From the NCBI GenBank assembly GCA_023701285.1, contig JAMPXH010000026.1:1-40752 (forward strand): a stretch of DNA of 40,752 nt, given 5' to 3'. Positions within the stretch are counted from its first letter, which is position 1. Every line of letters starts with the position of its first letter. This document shows positions 34,396 to 40,752 of the stretch, piece after piece. The position numbers and the translations under genes are program-made. Origin of the DNA: Candidatus Didemnitutus sp. (GTDB lineage: Bacteria; Verrucomicrobiota; Verrucomicrobiia; Opitutales; Opitutaceae). The notes under the pieces are model-generated. The model made no database searches and had not been told where the DNA came from. It saw only the letters and a program-made list of their open reading frames with translations.

Positions 34396-35364
34396 ATGAA
34401 AAACCAGCAATCCTCCGCCGGCGGGACCATTCCCGCGCGGCTTACCCTCCATCACGTCCTCCTCGGTCTTGCCCTCACTGCGCCGCTCGGTGCGTGGGGG
34501 CAAATCGTCCTGGTGAACGACAATTTCGCCGACACGGACCGCATCGGCGGCTTGAACGGCTCTTCCACCACGAGCAGCTCGCCGACCATCGCCACCGCGA
34601 CATCGACGAACATGCAGTGGGTGGTGAACGGCACGAGCCAGCTGACCGCCTCCGCCTCCGGCATGCTCTGGAACATGAACTCGACGAGCAATCGCATGGC
34701 CATCGGCTACTTCCCGACCGTCACGGTCGGCAGCCAGGCGGTGACCTTCGCCTTCACGTTCACCACCGGCAACTCCGGGGCCACGGCGAACAATCTGCGC
34801 TTCGCGCTGGTGAACGGCTCGGCCGCCGGCTACCGCACGACTGACGGATTCAGTTCCACGGACGCCAGCTATGTCGGCGACACCGGCTACGGCTTCTTCT
34901 CCAGCGGCTCGACGGTGGGCGGTGGCAACACGACCAACCTCGGTCTCAACACCTATGAGCGCGTGACGACCAGCAGCAACGACCTGCTCGGCACGGCTTC
35001 GGTGTGGGGCACGGCGATCGGTTCGAGCAGCGGCGCCACGGGTTACTTCGCGGCCAACACCACCTACACGTTCTCGGTCCAGATGTCGCATAACGCCGGC
35101 ACGCTGAGCATCACGACCTCCCTCACGGGCGGTAACTTCAGCGGCATGAACTACACCACGTCGGACTCCACCAGCCCGGTGTTGAGCTTCGATACGCTGG
35201 CAATCCGCGTGGGCGGCGGCTCGAATCAGTTCAGCAACTATAACTTCGAGAGCTTCACCGTCTCGCAGATCCCCGAGCCCTCGACCTATGCGGCGTTCGC
35301 CGGGCTCGCGGCGCTCGGGCTCGTGGCGTATCGCCGCCGTCGCGCGGTCGCGCCTGCCAACTGA
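34396..35364 (+). CDS. PEP-CTERM sorting-domain protein sharing the lyase's beta-sandwich module
   Basis: A 322-residue exported protein. The N-terminal signal region is HHVLLGLALTAPLGAWGQ. The C terminus from residue 292 has the PEP-CTERM signature: IPEPSTYAAFAG, a hydrophobic helix (LAALGLVAY) and RRRR, so it should be processed by an exosortase and retained at or released from the cell surface. The body (residues ~40-290) is Ser/Thr/Gly-rich and beta-predicted, with motifs ANNLRFALVNGSA, GDTGYGFFSSGST and FDTLAIRVGGGSNQFSNYNF that parallel modules A and B of the upstream lyase. It starts 35 bp after the lyase stop and is likely co-transcribed. No exosortase gene is in the window. A bidirectional terminator follows. 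Confidence 0.88.
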   Translation: MKNQQSSAGGTIPARLTLHHVLLGLALTAPLGAWGQIVLVNDNFADTDRIGGLNGSSTTSSSPTIATATSTNMQWVVNGTSQLTASASGMLWNMNSTSNRMAIGYFPTVTVGSQAVTFAFTFTTGNSGATANNLRFALVNGSAAGYRTTDGFSSTDASYVGDTGYGFFSSGSTVGGGNTTNLGLNTYERVTTSSNDLLGTASVWGTAIGSSSGATGYFAANTTYTFSVQMSHNAGTLSITTSLTGGNFSGMNYTTSDSTSPVLSFDTLAIRVGGGSNQFSNYNFESFTVSQIPEPSTYAAFAGLAALGLVAYRRRRAVAPAN

Positions 35365-35392
35365 ACCGCGGCACGTTTCACCTTCTGCAAAC

Positions 35393-35423
35393 AAAAGCCC
35401 GCGACTCACGTCGCGGGCTTTTT
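35393..35423. terminator. Bidirectional rho-independent terminator
   Basis: AAAAGCCCGCGAC (35393-35405) pairs perfectly with GTCGCGGGCTTTT (35410-35422) around TCAC. T-runs on both strands let it end the PEP-CTERM transcript on plus and the efp transcript on minus. Confidence 0.92.
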
Positions 35424-35445
35424 CATTCCGAAAATTTACGCCAAC

Positions 35446-36003
35446 TCAGGCTCGGCCCATGTAGCTGCCGTCGATCGTGCTGACGCGCACGATCTCGCCT
35501 TCCTTGATGAAGAGCGGCACTTGGATGACCAGGCCGGTCTCGCAGGTGGCGGGCTTCTGCACGTTGGAGGCCGTGTCGCCCTTCACGCCGTCGGCGCTCT
35601 CGATGATCTTGAGGTTGACGGAGGAGGGCAGGTCGATGGTGACCGGGACCTCGTTGATGAAGAGCACCTCGGCCTTGCCGCCCGCGACGAGGTAGTTCTT
35701 CGAGTCGCCGATCATGCCGGCGGTCAGCTCGAAGGTCTCGAAGCTCTCCGGGTCCATGAAGGAGAAATTCTCGCGGTCGGCGTAGCTGAACTCGAGCGTG
35801 CGGCGGTCGGTCGGCAGCACCTCGACGGGGTCGGGGGAGTTGAAACGCTGCTCAAGCGTCTTGCCGTAGCGCAGGTTGCGCATCTTGATTTGCACAAAGG
35901 CGCGGAGGTTCCCCGGCGTGCGGTGCTGGGTCTCCATGACGAGGTGCGGCTCACCGTTGAACTTGATGACTTGGCCTTTGCGGATGTCGTTGGCTGCGGG
36001 CAT
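35446..36003 (-). CDS. efp: Translation elongation factor P
   Basis: A 185-residue EF-P that relieves ribosome stalling at polyproline stretches. The three beta-barrel domains are visible: a KOW-like N domain (IRKGQVIKFNGEPHLVME), a central OB domain, and a C-terminal OB domain with the EF-P signature DGVKGDTASNVQKPATCETG and VPLFIKEGEIVRVST. The loop that enters the peptidyl-transferase centre reads TPGNLRAF, so the residue equivalent to E. coli Lys34 is Asn32. That differs from the lysine or arginine modified by EpmA, YmfI or EarP. The position of efp, alone and opposite lpxC-fabZ, suggests its own promoter (see 36043-36072). Confidence 0.96.
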   Translation of the reverse strand: MPAANDIRKGQVIKFNGEPHLVMETQHRTPGNLRAFVQIKMRNLRYGKTLEQRFNSPDPVEVLPTDRRTLEFSYADRENFSFMDPESFETFELTAGMIGDSKNYLVAGGKAEVLFINEVPVTIDLPSSVNLKIIESADGVKGDTASNVQKPATCETGLVIQVPLFIKEGEIVRVSTIDGSYMGRA

Positions 36004-36042
36004 GACGGAGCGGAATCGAAGTTTGAGTTGGGAAAGGGGTTA

Positions 36043-36072
36043 GAATTACCGAGCGCCTTTCCGGGGTGTCAA
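36043..36072 (-). promoter_or_regulatory. Sigma-70-like promoter of efp
   Basis: On the minus strand TTGACA (36072-36067) is followed after 18 bp by TAATTC (36048-36043), about 40 bp upstream of the efp ATG. The -35 box lies inside a 7-bp hairpin (CCGGGGT/ACCCCGG, 36061-36078), a possible operator. Confidence 0.55.
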
Positions 36073-36221
36073 CCCCGGTCTCAGGATTGGGCAAATGACT
36101 TCCTCTCCCGCCGGACGCCGGGGTGCGGCGCGCCTTCGCCACGCCCGCGGTCGGGTGGGTGGGGAACTATCTCCAAGCTTGTCATTTCCAAGTGCTTTCA
36201 GACACTGCGCCTTCACTCTCA

Positions 36222-37553
36222 ATGAAGCAGCGCACCCTCTTGCGCGAGGTCTCCATCAAGGGCAATGCCCTGCACACCGGAGACGCCGTGCACATGACTT
36301 TCAAACCCGCGCCGGTGAATCACGGCATCGTGTTCAAGCGGACGGACCTCCACGGCCACCCGGAGATCAAGCCCCGCGTGGACCTCGTCACCGACCTCGT
36401 GCGGGCGACGACCATCCAGCAAGGCCACGCCAAGATCCACACGGTCGAACACGTGCTCAGCGCCCTCAGCGGCTGCGGCGTCGACAACCTCCTCATCGAG
36501 ATGGATGCCGGCGAGCCTCCCATCATGGACGGCTCCGCCCGCGAGTTCGTGAAGCTGATCCAGCAGGGCGAGCCCGTCGAACAGGACGCCGAGCGCGAAT
36601 ACTTCTCGCTCACCGACACCGTCTCCGTCTCCCGCGGCAATTCCTCCATCATCGCGCTGCCTTACGACGGCCTGAAGATCACCTGCACCAGCGCCGACGA
36701 CCGCGGCATCCACACCCAGCACCTCTCGCTCACGATCGATCCCGACGTCTACGTCACGCAGGTCGCCGCCTCGCGCACGTTCACGGTTTACGAGGACATC
36801 GAGGAGCTCATCAAGCTCGGCAAGATCAAGGGCGGCTCGCTCGACTGCGCCGTCGTCATCAAGGGCGACAAGATCATCTCCAAGGAACCGCTCCGCTTCG
36901 CCGACGAGTTCGTCCGCCACAAGATCCTCGATATCATCGGCGACATCGTGCTGCTCGGCATCCCGCTGAAGGCCCACATCGTCGCCACGCGCCCCGGGCA
37001 CGCGCTCAACGCCGAACTCACCAAGCAGCTGCTCGAGCGATACGAGGCTTGGAAAAAAGGCGGCAAGAAGCCCGCCAAGCCCGCCACCCCCAAGGCCGAG
37101 GTCACCACCGAGACGACCCTCGATATCCGCCGCGTCCTCGACACGGTGCCGCACCGCTACCCGTTCGTGATGATCGACCGCGTGGTCGAGATCACCCCCG
37201 AGACGCTCACGGCGATCAAGAACGTCACCATCAACGAGCCGTATTTCCAAGGCCACTATCCCGGCAACCCCGTCATGCCCGGCGTGCTCCAGATCGAGGC
37301 CATGGCCCAGGCGGCCGGCATCCTCCTGCTGCGCCGCACCAACACCGAGAACAAGACCGCGCTCTTCATGAGCTGCAACAACGTGAAGTGGCGCAAGCCC
37401 GTGCGCCCCGGGGACCAGATCAGCATCCAGGTGAAGATGACCAAGCTCCGCGGCACCATCGCCTGCGCCGAGGGCGAGTGCACCGTCGGCGGCCAGGTGG
37501 TCTCGTCCGGCGAGCTCATGTTCGCCCTCGTCGACAACAGCCAGCTCGACTGA
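36222..37553 (+). CDS. lpxC-fabZ: Fused LpxC-FabZ: UDP-acyl-GlcN deacetylase plus hydroxyacyl-ACP dehydratase
   Basis: A 443-residue bifunctional protein. Residues ~1-275 are LpxC, the zinc deacetylase that commits UDP-3-O-acyl-GlcNAc to lipid A. Zinc-site residues lie in [10 protein letters not shown] (Glu76, His77) and [10 protein letters not shown], with the catalytic GHALN near residue 265. A Lys/Pro/Ala-rich linker (~277-298) leads to FabZ (300-443), which removes water from 3-hydroxyacyl-ACP. FabZ has [12 protein letters not shown] and catalytic His345 and Glu359 ([20 protein letters not shown]), 14 residues apart as in other FabZ. The fusion joins two enzymes that compete for 3-hydroxymyristoyl-ACP and is known from several Gram-negative lineages. 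It is followed by lpxA with three bases between. Confidence 0.95.
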   Translation: MKQRTLLREVSIKGNALHTGDAVHMTFKPAPVNHGIVFKRTDLHGHPEIKPRVDLVTDLVRATTIQQGHAKIHTVEHVLSALSGCGVDNLLIEMDAGEPPIMDGSAREFVKLIQQGEPVEQDAEREYFSLTDTVSVSRGNSSIIALPYDGLKITCTSADDRGIHTQHLSLTIDPDVYVTQVAASRTFTVYEDIEELIKLGKIKGGSLDCAVVIKGDKIISKEPLRFADEFVRHKILDIIGDIVLLGIPLKAHIVATRPGHALNAELTKQLLERYEAWKKGGKKPAKPATPKAEVTTETTLDIRRVLDTVPHRYPFVMIDRVVEITPETLTAIKNVTINEPYFQGHYPGNPVMPGVLQIEAMAQAAGILLLRRTNTENKTALFMSCNNVKWRKPVRPGDQISIQVKMTKLRGTIACAEGECTVGGQVVSSGELMFALVDNSQLD

Positions 37554-37556
37554 CCC

Positions 37557-38342
37557 ATGGCGGTCCGCATCCATCCCACCGCCATCATCGAGTCCGGCGC
37601 CCAGCTGGGCACGGACGTCGCCGTCGGCGCCTATGCCTACGTCGGCCCGCAGGTCGTGATCGGCGACGGCACCGTGCTGCACCACCACGCCAACGTCGAG
37701 GGCAACACCGTGCTCGGCCGCGCCTGCGAGGTTTTCCCCTTCGCCTGCATCGGCATGAAGACGCAGGACCTCAAGTTCAAGGGCGGCAACCCCGGCACGC
37801 GCATCGGCGACCGCAACGTCTTCCGCGAATACGCCAGCGTCCACGCGGCGACGAATGACGGTGAGTTCACCACGCTCGGGGACGACAACCTGCTGCTCGC
37901 CTACTGCCACGTCGCGCACGACTGCCAGATCGGGAATCACCTCATCGCCAGCAACGAGGTCGGCATCGCCGGCCATTGCATCGTCGAGGATCACGTCACG
38001 CTCGGTGCCAAGTGCGGCATCCACCAGTTCTGCCGCATCGGCGCGCACGTGATGGTCGGTGCCATGTCGAAGATCGTGCAGGATGTGCCGCCCTTCATCA
38101 TCGCCGACGGCAATCCGGCCATCGCGCGTTCGATCAACAAGGTCGGGCTCGAGCGCAAGGGCTTCAGCCCCGAGCGGCTCGAGGCGATCAAGCAGGCCTT
38201 CCGTCTTTTCTACCGCACCGGTTTGAACCGCACGCAGGCCTTCGAGCAGATGCACGCACACGCCTTCGCCGGATCGCCCGAATTCACGCACTTCCTGCAG
38301 TTCGTCGAGAAGAGCGAGCGCGGCGTCGTCGCCGGCAAGTGA
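37557..38342 (+). CDS. lpxA: UDP-N-acetylglucosamine acyltransferase LpxA
   Basis: First enzyme of lipid A synthesis: it transfers a 3-hydroxyacyl chain from ACP to the 3-OH of UDP-GlcNAc in the cytoplasm. The 261-residue length is normal. The N-terminal left-handed beta helix shows hexapeptide repeats (IHPTAIIESGAQLGTDV, VIGDGTVLHHHANVEG). The catalytic histidine lies in LAYCHVAHDCQIGNHLIAS, followed by GGxHQF-like CGIHQFCRIGAHVMVGAMS. The C-terminal helical domain is present (LNRTQAFEQMHAHAFAGSPE). It follows lpxC-fabZ directly, an operon for lipid A and fatty-acid flux. Confidence 0.96.
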   Translation: MAVRIHPTAIIESGAQLGTDVAVGAYAYVGPQVVIGDGTVLHHHANVEGNTVLGRACEVFPFACIGMKTQDLKFKGGNPGTRIGDRNVFREYASVHAATNDGEFTTLGDDNLLLAYCHVAHDCQIGNHLIASNEVGIAGHCIVEDHVTLGAKCGIHQFCRIGAHVMVGAMSKIVQDVPPFIIADGNPAIARSINKVGLERKGFSPERLEAIKQAFRLFYRTGLNRTQAFEQMHAHAFAGSPEFTHFLQFVEKSERGVVAGK

Positions 38343-38349
38343 ACCGCCG

Positions 38350-38370
38350 GCCGGCGCGTCAGGCGCCGGT
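38350..38370. other. Hairpin between convergent lpxA and phosphatase genes
   Basis: CCGGCGC (38351-38357) pairs with GCGCCGG (38363-38369) around GTCAG, with one more G-T pair outside. It covers the stop codon of the PAS-SpoIIE gene. There is no T-run, so a terminator role is uncertain. Confidence 0.35.
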
Positions 38371-39981
38371 GTCCGCTTGCGGGTCCGTCGGGGCGACTTC
38401 CATCGCGACGATGCACACATCGTCCGCCAGCGCCCCGCTGGCACCGGAGTAATCGCGCACCGCGCGCAGCAGCTGCGTGCAGATGCTCTCGAATTTCAGC
38501 GATTCGCACTGGCCGAGCAGGAAGCAGAGCCGGTCCTCGCCGAAGTAGGCGCCGCGCGAGTCGGCGGCCTCGATCAGTCCGTCCGTATAGGCGATCAGGC
38601 GGTCGCCTGGCGCGAGCGTGATCTCGCTGGCGGAGTAGGTGAATTGCGGCAGCAGCCCGGTCGCCGGCTCGGGATCGGGTAGCGCGAGGCGTTCGATCTG
38701 CCCGTCGCTGGCACGCATGACCAGCGGCGGCGGGTGGCCGGCGTTGGCGTAGCGCAGCGTCGATGTTTCCAGATCCACGAGGGCGAAGAACGCGGAGGCG
38801 AACATGGTCTGCCCCGTGTGCTCGACCAGCGGGCAGAGCGTGTCGTTGATCTCGGCCAGCACGAGCGCGGGATCGGCGGCGCGGGCGCCCATCTCCTGCA
38901 CGACACCGCGGATCATCGCGGTGAGCAGGCCGGCGCGCACGCCGTGACCCATCACGTCGCAGATGATGAGGCCGCAGCGCGTGTCGGAGAACTGGATGAC
39001 GTCGAAGAAGTCGCCGCCGAGCGTCGTCGCCGGCACGTAGCAGTGGGTGAAGCGCAGCGCGCTGGCTGCGGGCGGGGCACCGCGGGGGAAGACGGGGTAG
39101 GGGCGCGAGAGGAACGCCTCCTGGAGCTGGCGCGCCATGAACACGTCGGCCTCCATCTCGGCGTTGCGCCGGGCCAGTTCCTGCTCGGCCTCCTTGCGCT
39201 GCGTGATGTCGAGGCTGATGCCGACGAGGCCGGCGACCTGGCCGCGCGTGTCGCGCAGGGGCACCTTGGTGGTGAGCGACCAGCGCGTCTTGCCGTCGTC
39301 GAGCACGGCGGATTTTTCGGCGCTGAGGATCGGCGTCTCGGTGGCCATGACCTGCTGGTCGTCGGCCATGGCGAGCTCGGCGCGCTCGCCCGGCACGAGT
39401 TCGCGCAGCGTGTGGCCGGTGGCTTCCTCTTGGGTGGCGACACGCAGCGTCTGCAGGTGGGTGCGGTTGTTGAGCAGGTAGCGCGAGTCGCGGTCCTTGA
39501 CGTAGATGCGGCAGGGCAGGTGATCGATGATCGTGCGCAGGAGGTTGCGCTCCTCGGTGAGTTTTTCCTCGGCGACCTTGGTGGCGGTGATGTCGCGGGT
39601 GAGGCCGAAGGTGCCGATGATGCGGCCGCTGGCATCGCGCCAGGGCATCTTCGTGGTCGAGACCCAGGAGGCGGAGCCGTCGCGGAGCGTGATGTGCTCG
39701 ACCTTGCCGACGATCGCGCGGCCGGTGCGGATGATCTCCTGCTCATCCGCGCGGGCGCGGGCGGCGTGCTCGGGCAGAAAGTAGTCGGAGTCGGATTTGC
39801 CGACGCACGCGTCGGGCGAGGCCGCGCCGAGCAGCCGGGCTTGCGCGAGGTTGTTGCGGACGAACCGGCTCTCCAGATCCTTGAAGTAGATCCGGTCCGG
39901 CACCGCATCCATGAGCATCCGCACGATCGAGGCATCGATCGATTCTTCGCTCGCAGGGGACGGAGGCGGCGCGTCGCTCAT
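38359..39981 (-). CDS. PAS-PAS-SpoIIE (PP2C-type) serine phosphatase regulator
   Basis: A 540-residue soluble signalling protein. The first PAS domain (~residues 20-150) contains MDAVPDRIYFKDLESRFVRNN as two adjoining strands and ends FGLTRDIT. The second (~155-280) contains IIDHLPCRIYVKDRDSRYLL and ends GISLDIT. A short coiled coil (KEAEQELARRNAEMEAD) leads to the phosphatase domain. There ATTLGGDFFDVI and ICDVMGHGVRAGLL supply metal-binding Asp residues, then YANAGHPPPLVM, LIAYTDGLIEA and ADDVCIVAME. It would dephosphorylate an anti-sigma-factor antagonist in a partner-switching pathway; no such partner is nearby. No membrane segment is seen. Start 39981 is preferred; 40017 is possible. Confidence 0.92.
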   Translation of the reverse strand: MSDAPPPSPASEESIDASIVRMLMDAVPDRIYFKDLESRFVRNNLAQARLLGAASPDACVGKSDSDYFLPEHAARARADEQEIIRTGRAIVGKVEHITLRDGSASWVSTTKMPWRDASGRIIGTFGLTRDITATKVAEEKLTEERNLLRTIIDHLPCRIYVKDRDSRYLLNNRTHLQTLRVATQEEATGHTLRELVPGERAELAMADDQQVMATETPILSAEKSAVLDDGKTRWSLTTKVPLRDTRGQVAGLVGISLDITQRKEAEQELARRNAEMEADVFMARQLQEAFLSRPYPVFPRGAPPAASALRFTHCYVPATTLGGDFFDVIQFSDTRCGLIICDVMGHGVRAGLLTAMIRGVVQEMGARAADPALVLAEINDTLCPLVEHTGQTMFASAFFALVDLETSTLRYANAGHPPPLVMRASDGQIERLALPDPEPATGLLPQFTYSASEITLAPGDRLIAYTDGLIEAADSRGAYFGEDRLCFLLGQCESLKFESICTQLLRAVRDYSGASGALADDVCIVAMEVAPTDPQADTGA

Positions 39982-40161
39982 GCCGGCAAACTTGGTCCGG
40001 GGCGTGGTCGGGTGCAACGCGGGAGCGGAGCTTGACGCACGGGCGCGGGCGGGATGGCTTGCGGGTGCTGGACGTGGGCGCGGTTGCGTGGTGCTCGCGC
40101 TGTGCGCGGGCTGCTGATCCTCAACAGCTCCGCGTGCCGGCCCAGAGCGGCGCAGACGGGC

Positions 40162-40752
40162 TCAGTTGTTGAAACGGAAGAGCGCGACGTCGCCGTCCTG
40201 GAAGACGTATTCCTTGCCTTCGAGCCGGTATTTGCCGGCGTCGCGGGCGGCGGCGGTCGAGCCGAGGCGCACGAGGTCCTCGTAGCTGACGACTTCGGCC
40301 TTGATGAAGCCCTTTTCGAAATCGGTGTGGATGACGCCGGCGGCTTGCGGGGCCTTCCAGCCTTTGACGATGGTCCAGCAGCGAACTTCCTTCTCGCCGG
40401 CGGTGAAGTAGGTCATCAGGCCGAGGAGATCGTAGGTGGCCTTGATGAGGGAGGAGACGCCGGAGTCGTCGACCCCGAGGTCCTTGAGGAAGGACTTGGC
40501 TTCCTCGGGCGTGAGGTCAATGAGCTCGGACTCGATCTTGGCGCTGATCGGGACGTAGGCGGCGTCGTGGTGCGTGCGGACGTAGCCGGCGACTTGCTGG
40601 ACGAATTTGTTCTGCTCGGCGGTGGCGAGGTCGGACTCGGCGACGTTGCAGGCGAAGAGCACGGGCTTGGCGGTGAGGAGCTGGAAGAGCTTCATCTGCG
40701 CCTTTTCCTCGGGCGTGGCGTCGAGGACATTGGCGGTCTTGCCGGAGTTCAA
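40162..40752 (-). CDS. ychF: Redox-regulated/ribosome-binding ATPase YchF, C-terminal part (5' truncated)
   Basis: The frame enters from the right window edge; its first visible codon is TTG (Leu), not a true start. About 196 residues remain of the ~365 typical for YchF, an Obg-family P-loop ATPase that binds 70S ribosomes. Visible parts are the end of the GTPase-like domain (KPVLFACNVAESDL, VPISAKIESELIDL, the last being the G5-like SAK motif), the helical insert end and the TGS domain (LMTYFTAGEKEVRCWTI, GVIHTDFEKGFIKAEVVSYEDL, DVALFRFNN). The C terminus matches the family closely. The Walker A and B motifs lie outside the window. Confidence 0.95.
   Translation of the reverse strand: MNSGKTANVLDATPEEKAQMKLFQLLTAKPVLFACNVAESDLATAEQNKFVQQVAGYVRTHHDAAYVPISAKIESELIDLTPEEAKSFLKDLGVDDSGVSSLIKATYDLLGLMTYFTAGEKEVRCWTIVKGWKAPQAAGVIHTDFEKGFIKAEVVSYEDLVRLGSTAAARDAGKYRLEGKEYVFQDGDVALFRFNN

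Overview
The window looks like a chromosomal segment of a Gram-negative, high-GC member of the Verrucomicrobiota, most likely Opitutaceae (Opitutus/Lacunisphaera-like). The evidence is a fused lpxC-fabZ gene followed by lpxA, a PEP-CTERM protein with the short terminal signature typical of this phylum, a GYF_2 membrane protein, a TolC-type outer-membrane protein, and a very large Ig-repeat polysaccharide lyase. The taxonomic call is inference from gene content; no rRNA gene is present.

Layout. 1-3742 is a phosphate block: the end of pstA, then pstB and phoU on the plus strand, facing a DUF47-pit pair on the minus strand. tRNA-His follows at 3853-3930. 4046-8486 holds an EEP-family hydrolase, an isolated trpA directly followed by a REC-GGDEF diguanylate cyclase gene, a lipid/diacylglycerol-kinase-like gene overlapping it tail to tail, and miaA. 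8619-14138 is a minus-strand stretch: a tryptophanase gene with a small membrane-protein gene behind it, a TolC-family gene with a clear terminator, and a PpiD-like periplasmic chaperone gene. 14284-16051 is a LytS/NarL-type two-component pair. 16222-20505 carries YihY, a GYF_2 protein and argS on the minus strand. 20721-24807 holds a pyrimidine-nucleoside phosphorylase, an RlmI-type rRNA methyltransferase, a small unknown protein and a beta-carbonic anhydrase. 24998-35364 is the accessory highlight: one reading frame of about 3,120 codons with two different pectate lyase domains (PL9 and PL1), 13 Ig-like repeats and a duplicated FN3 plus beta-sandwich unit. It is followed 35 bp later by a PEP-CTERM protein that seems to carry the same beta-sandwich module. 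35446-40752 returns to housekeeping: efp, lpxC-fabZ, lpxA, a PAS-PAS-SpoIIE phosphatase, and the 3' part of ychF.

How the genes work together. The phosphate block pairs the high-affinity ABC system and its regulator with the low-affinity Pit carrier and its accessory protein. lpxC-fabZ and lpxA form a lipid A/fatty-acid synthesis unit. The giant lyase and the PEP-CTERM protein probably form a secreted pectin-degrading or pectin-binding unit. Several signalling genes (REC-GGDEF, HisKA_3 kinase with LuxR-type regulator, PAS-SpoIIE phosphatase) are scattered between them.

No gene-free stretch exceeds 300 bases. The intergenic gaps of 100-220 bp hold the hairpins and repeats listed; no CRISPR array, IS element, phage gene or rRNA operon was seen.
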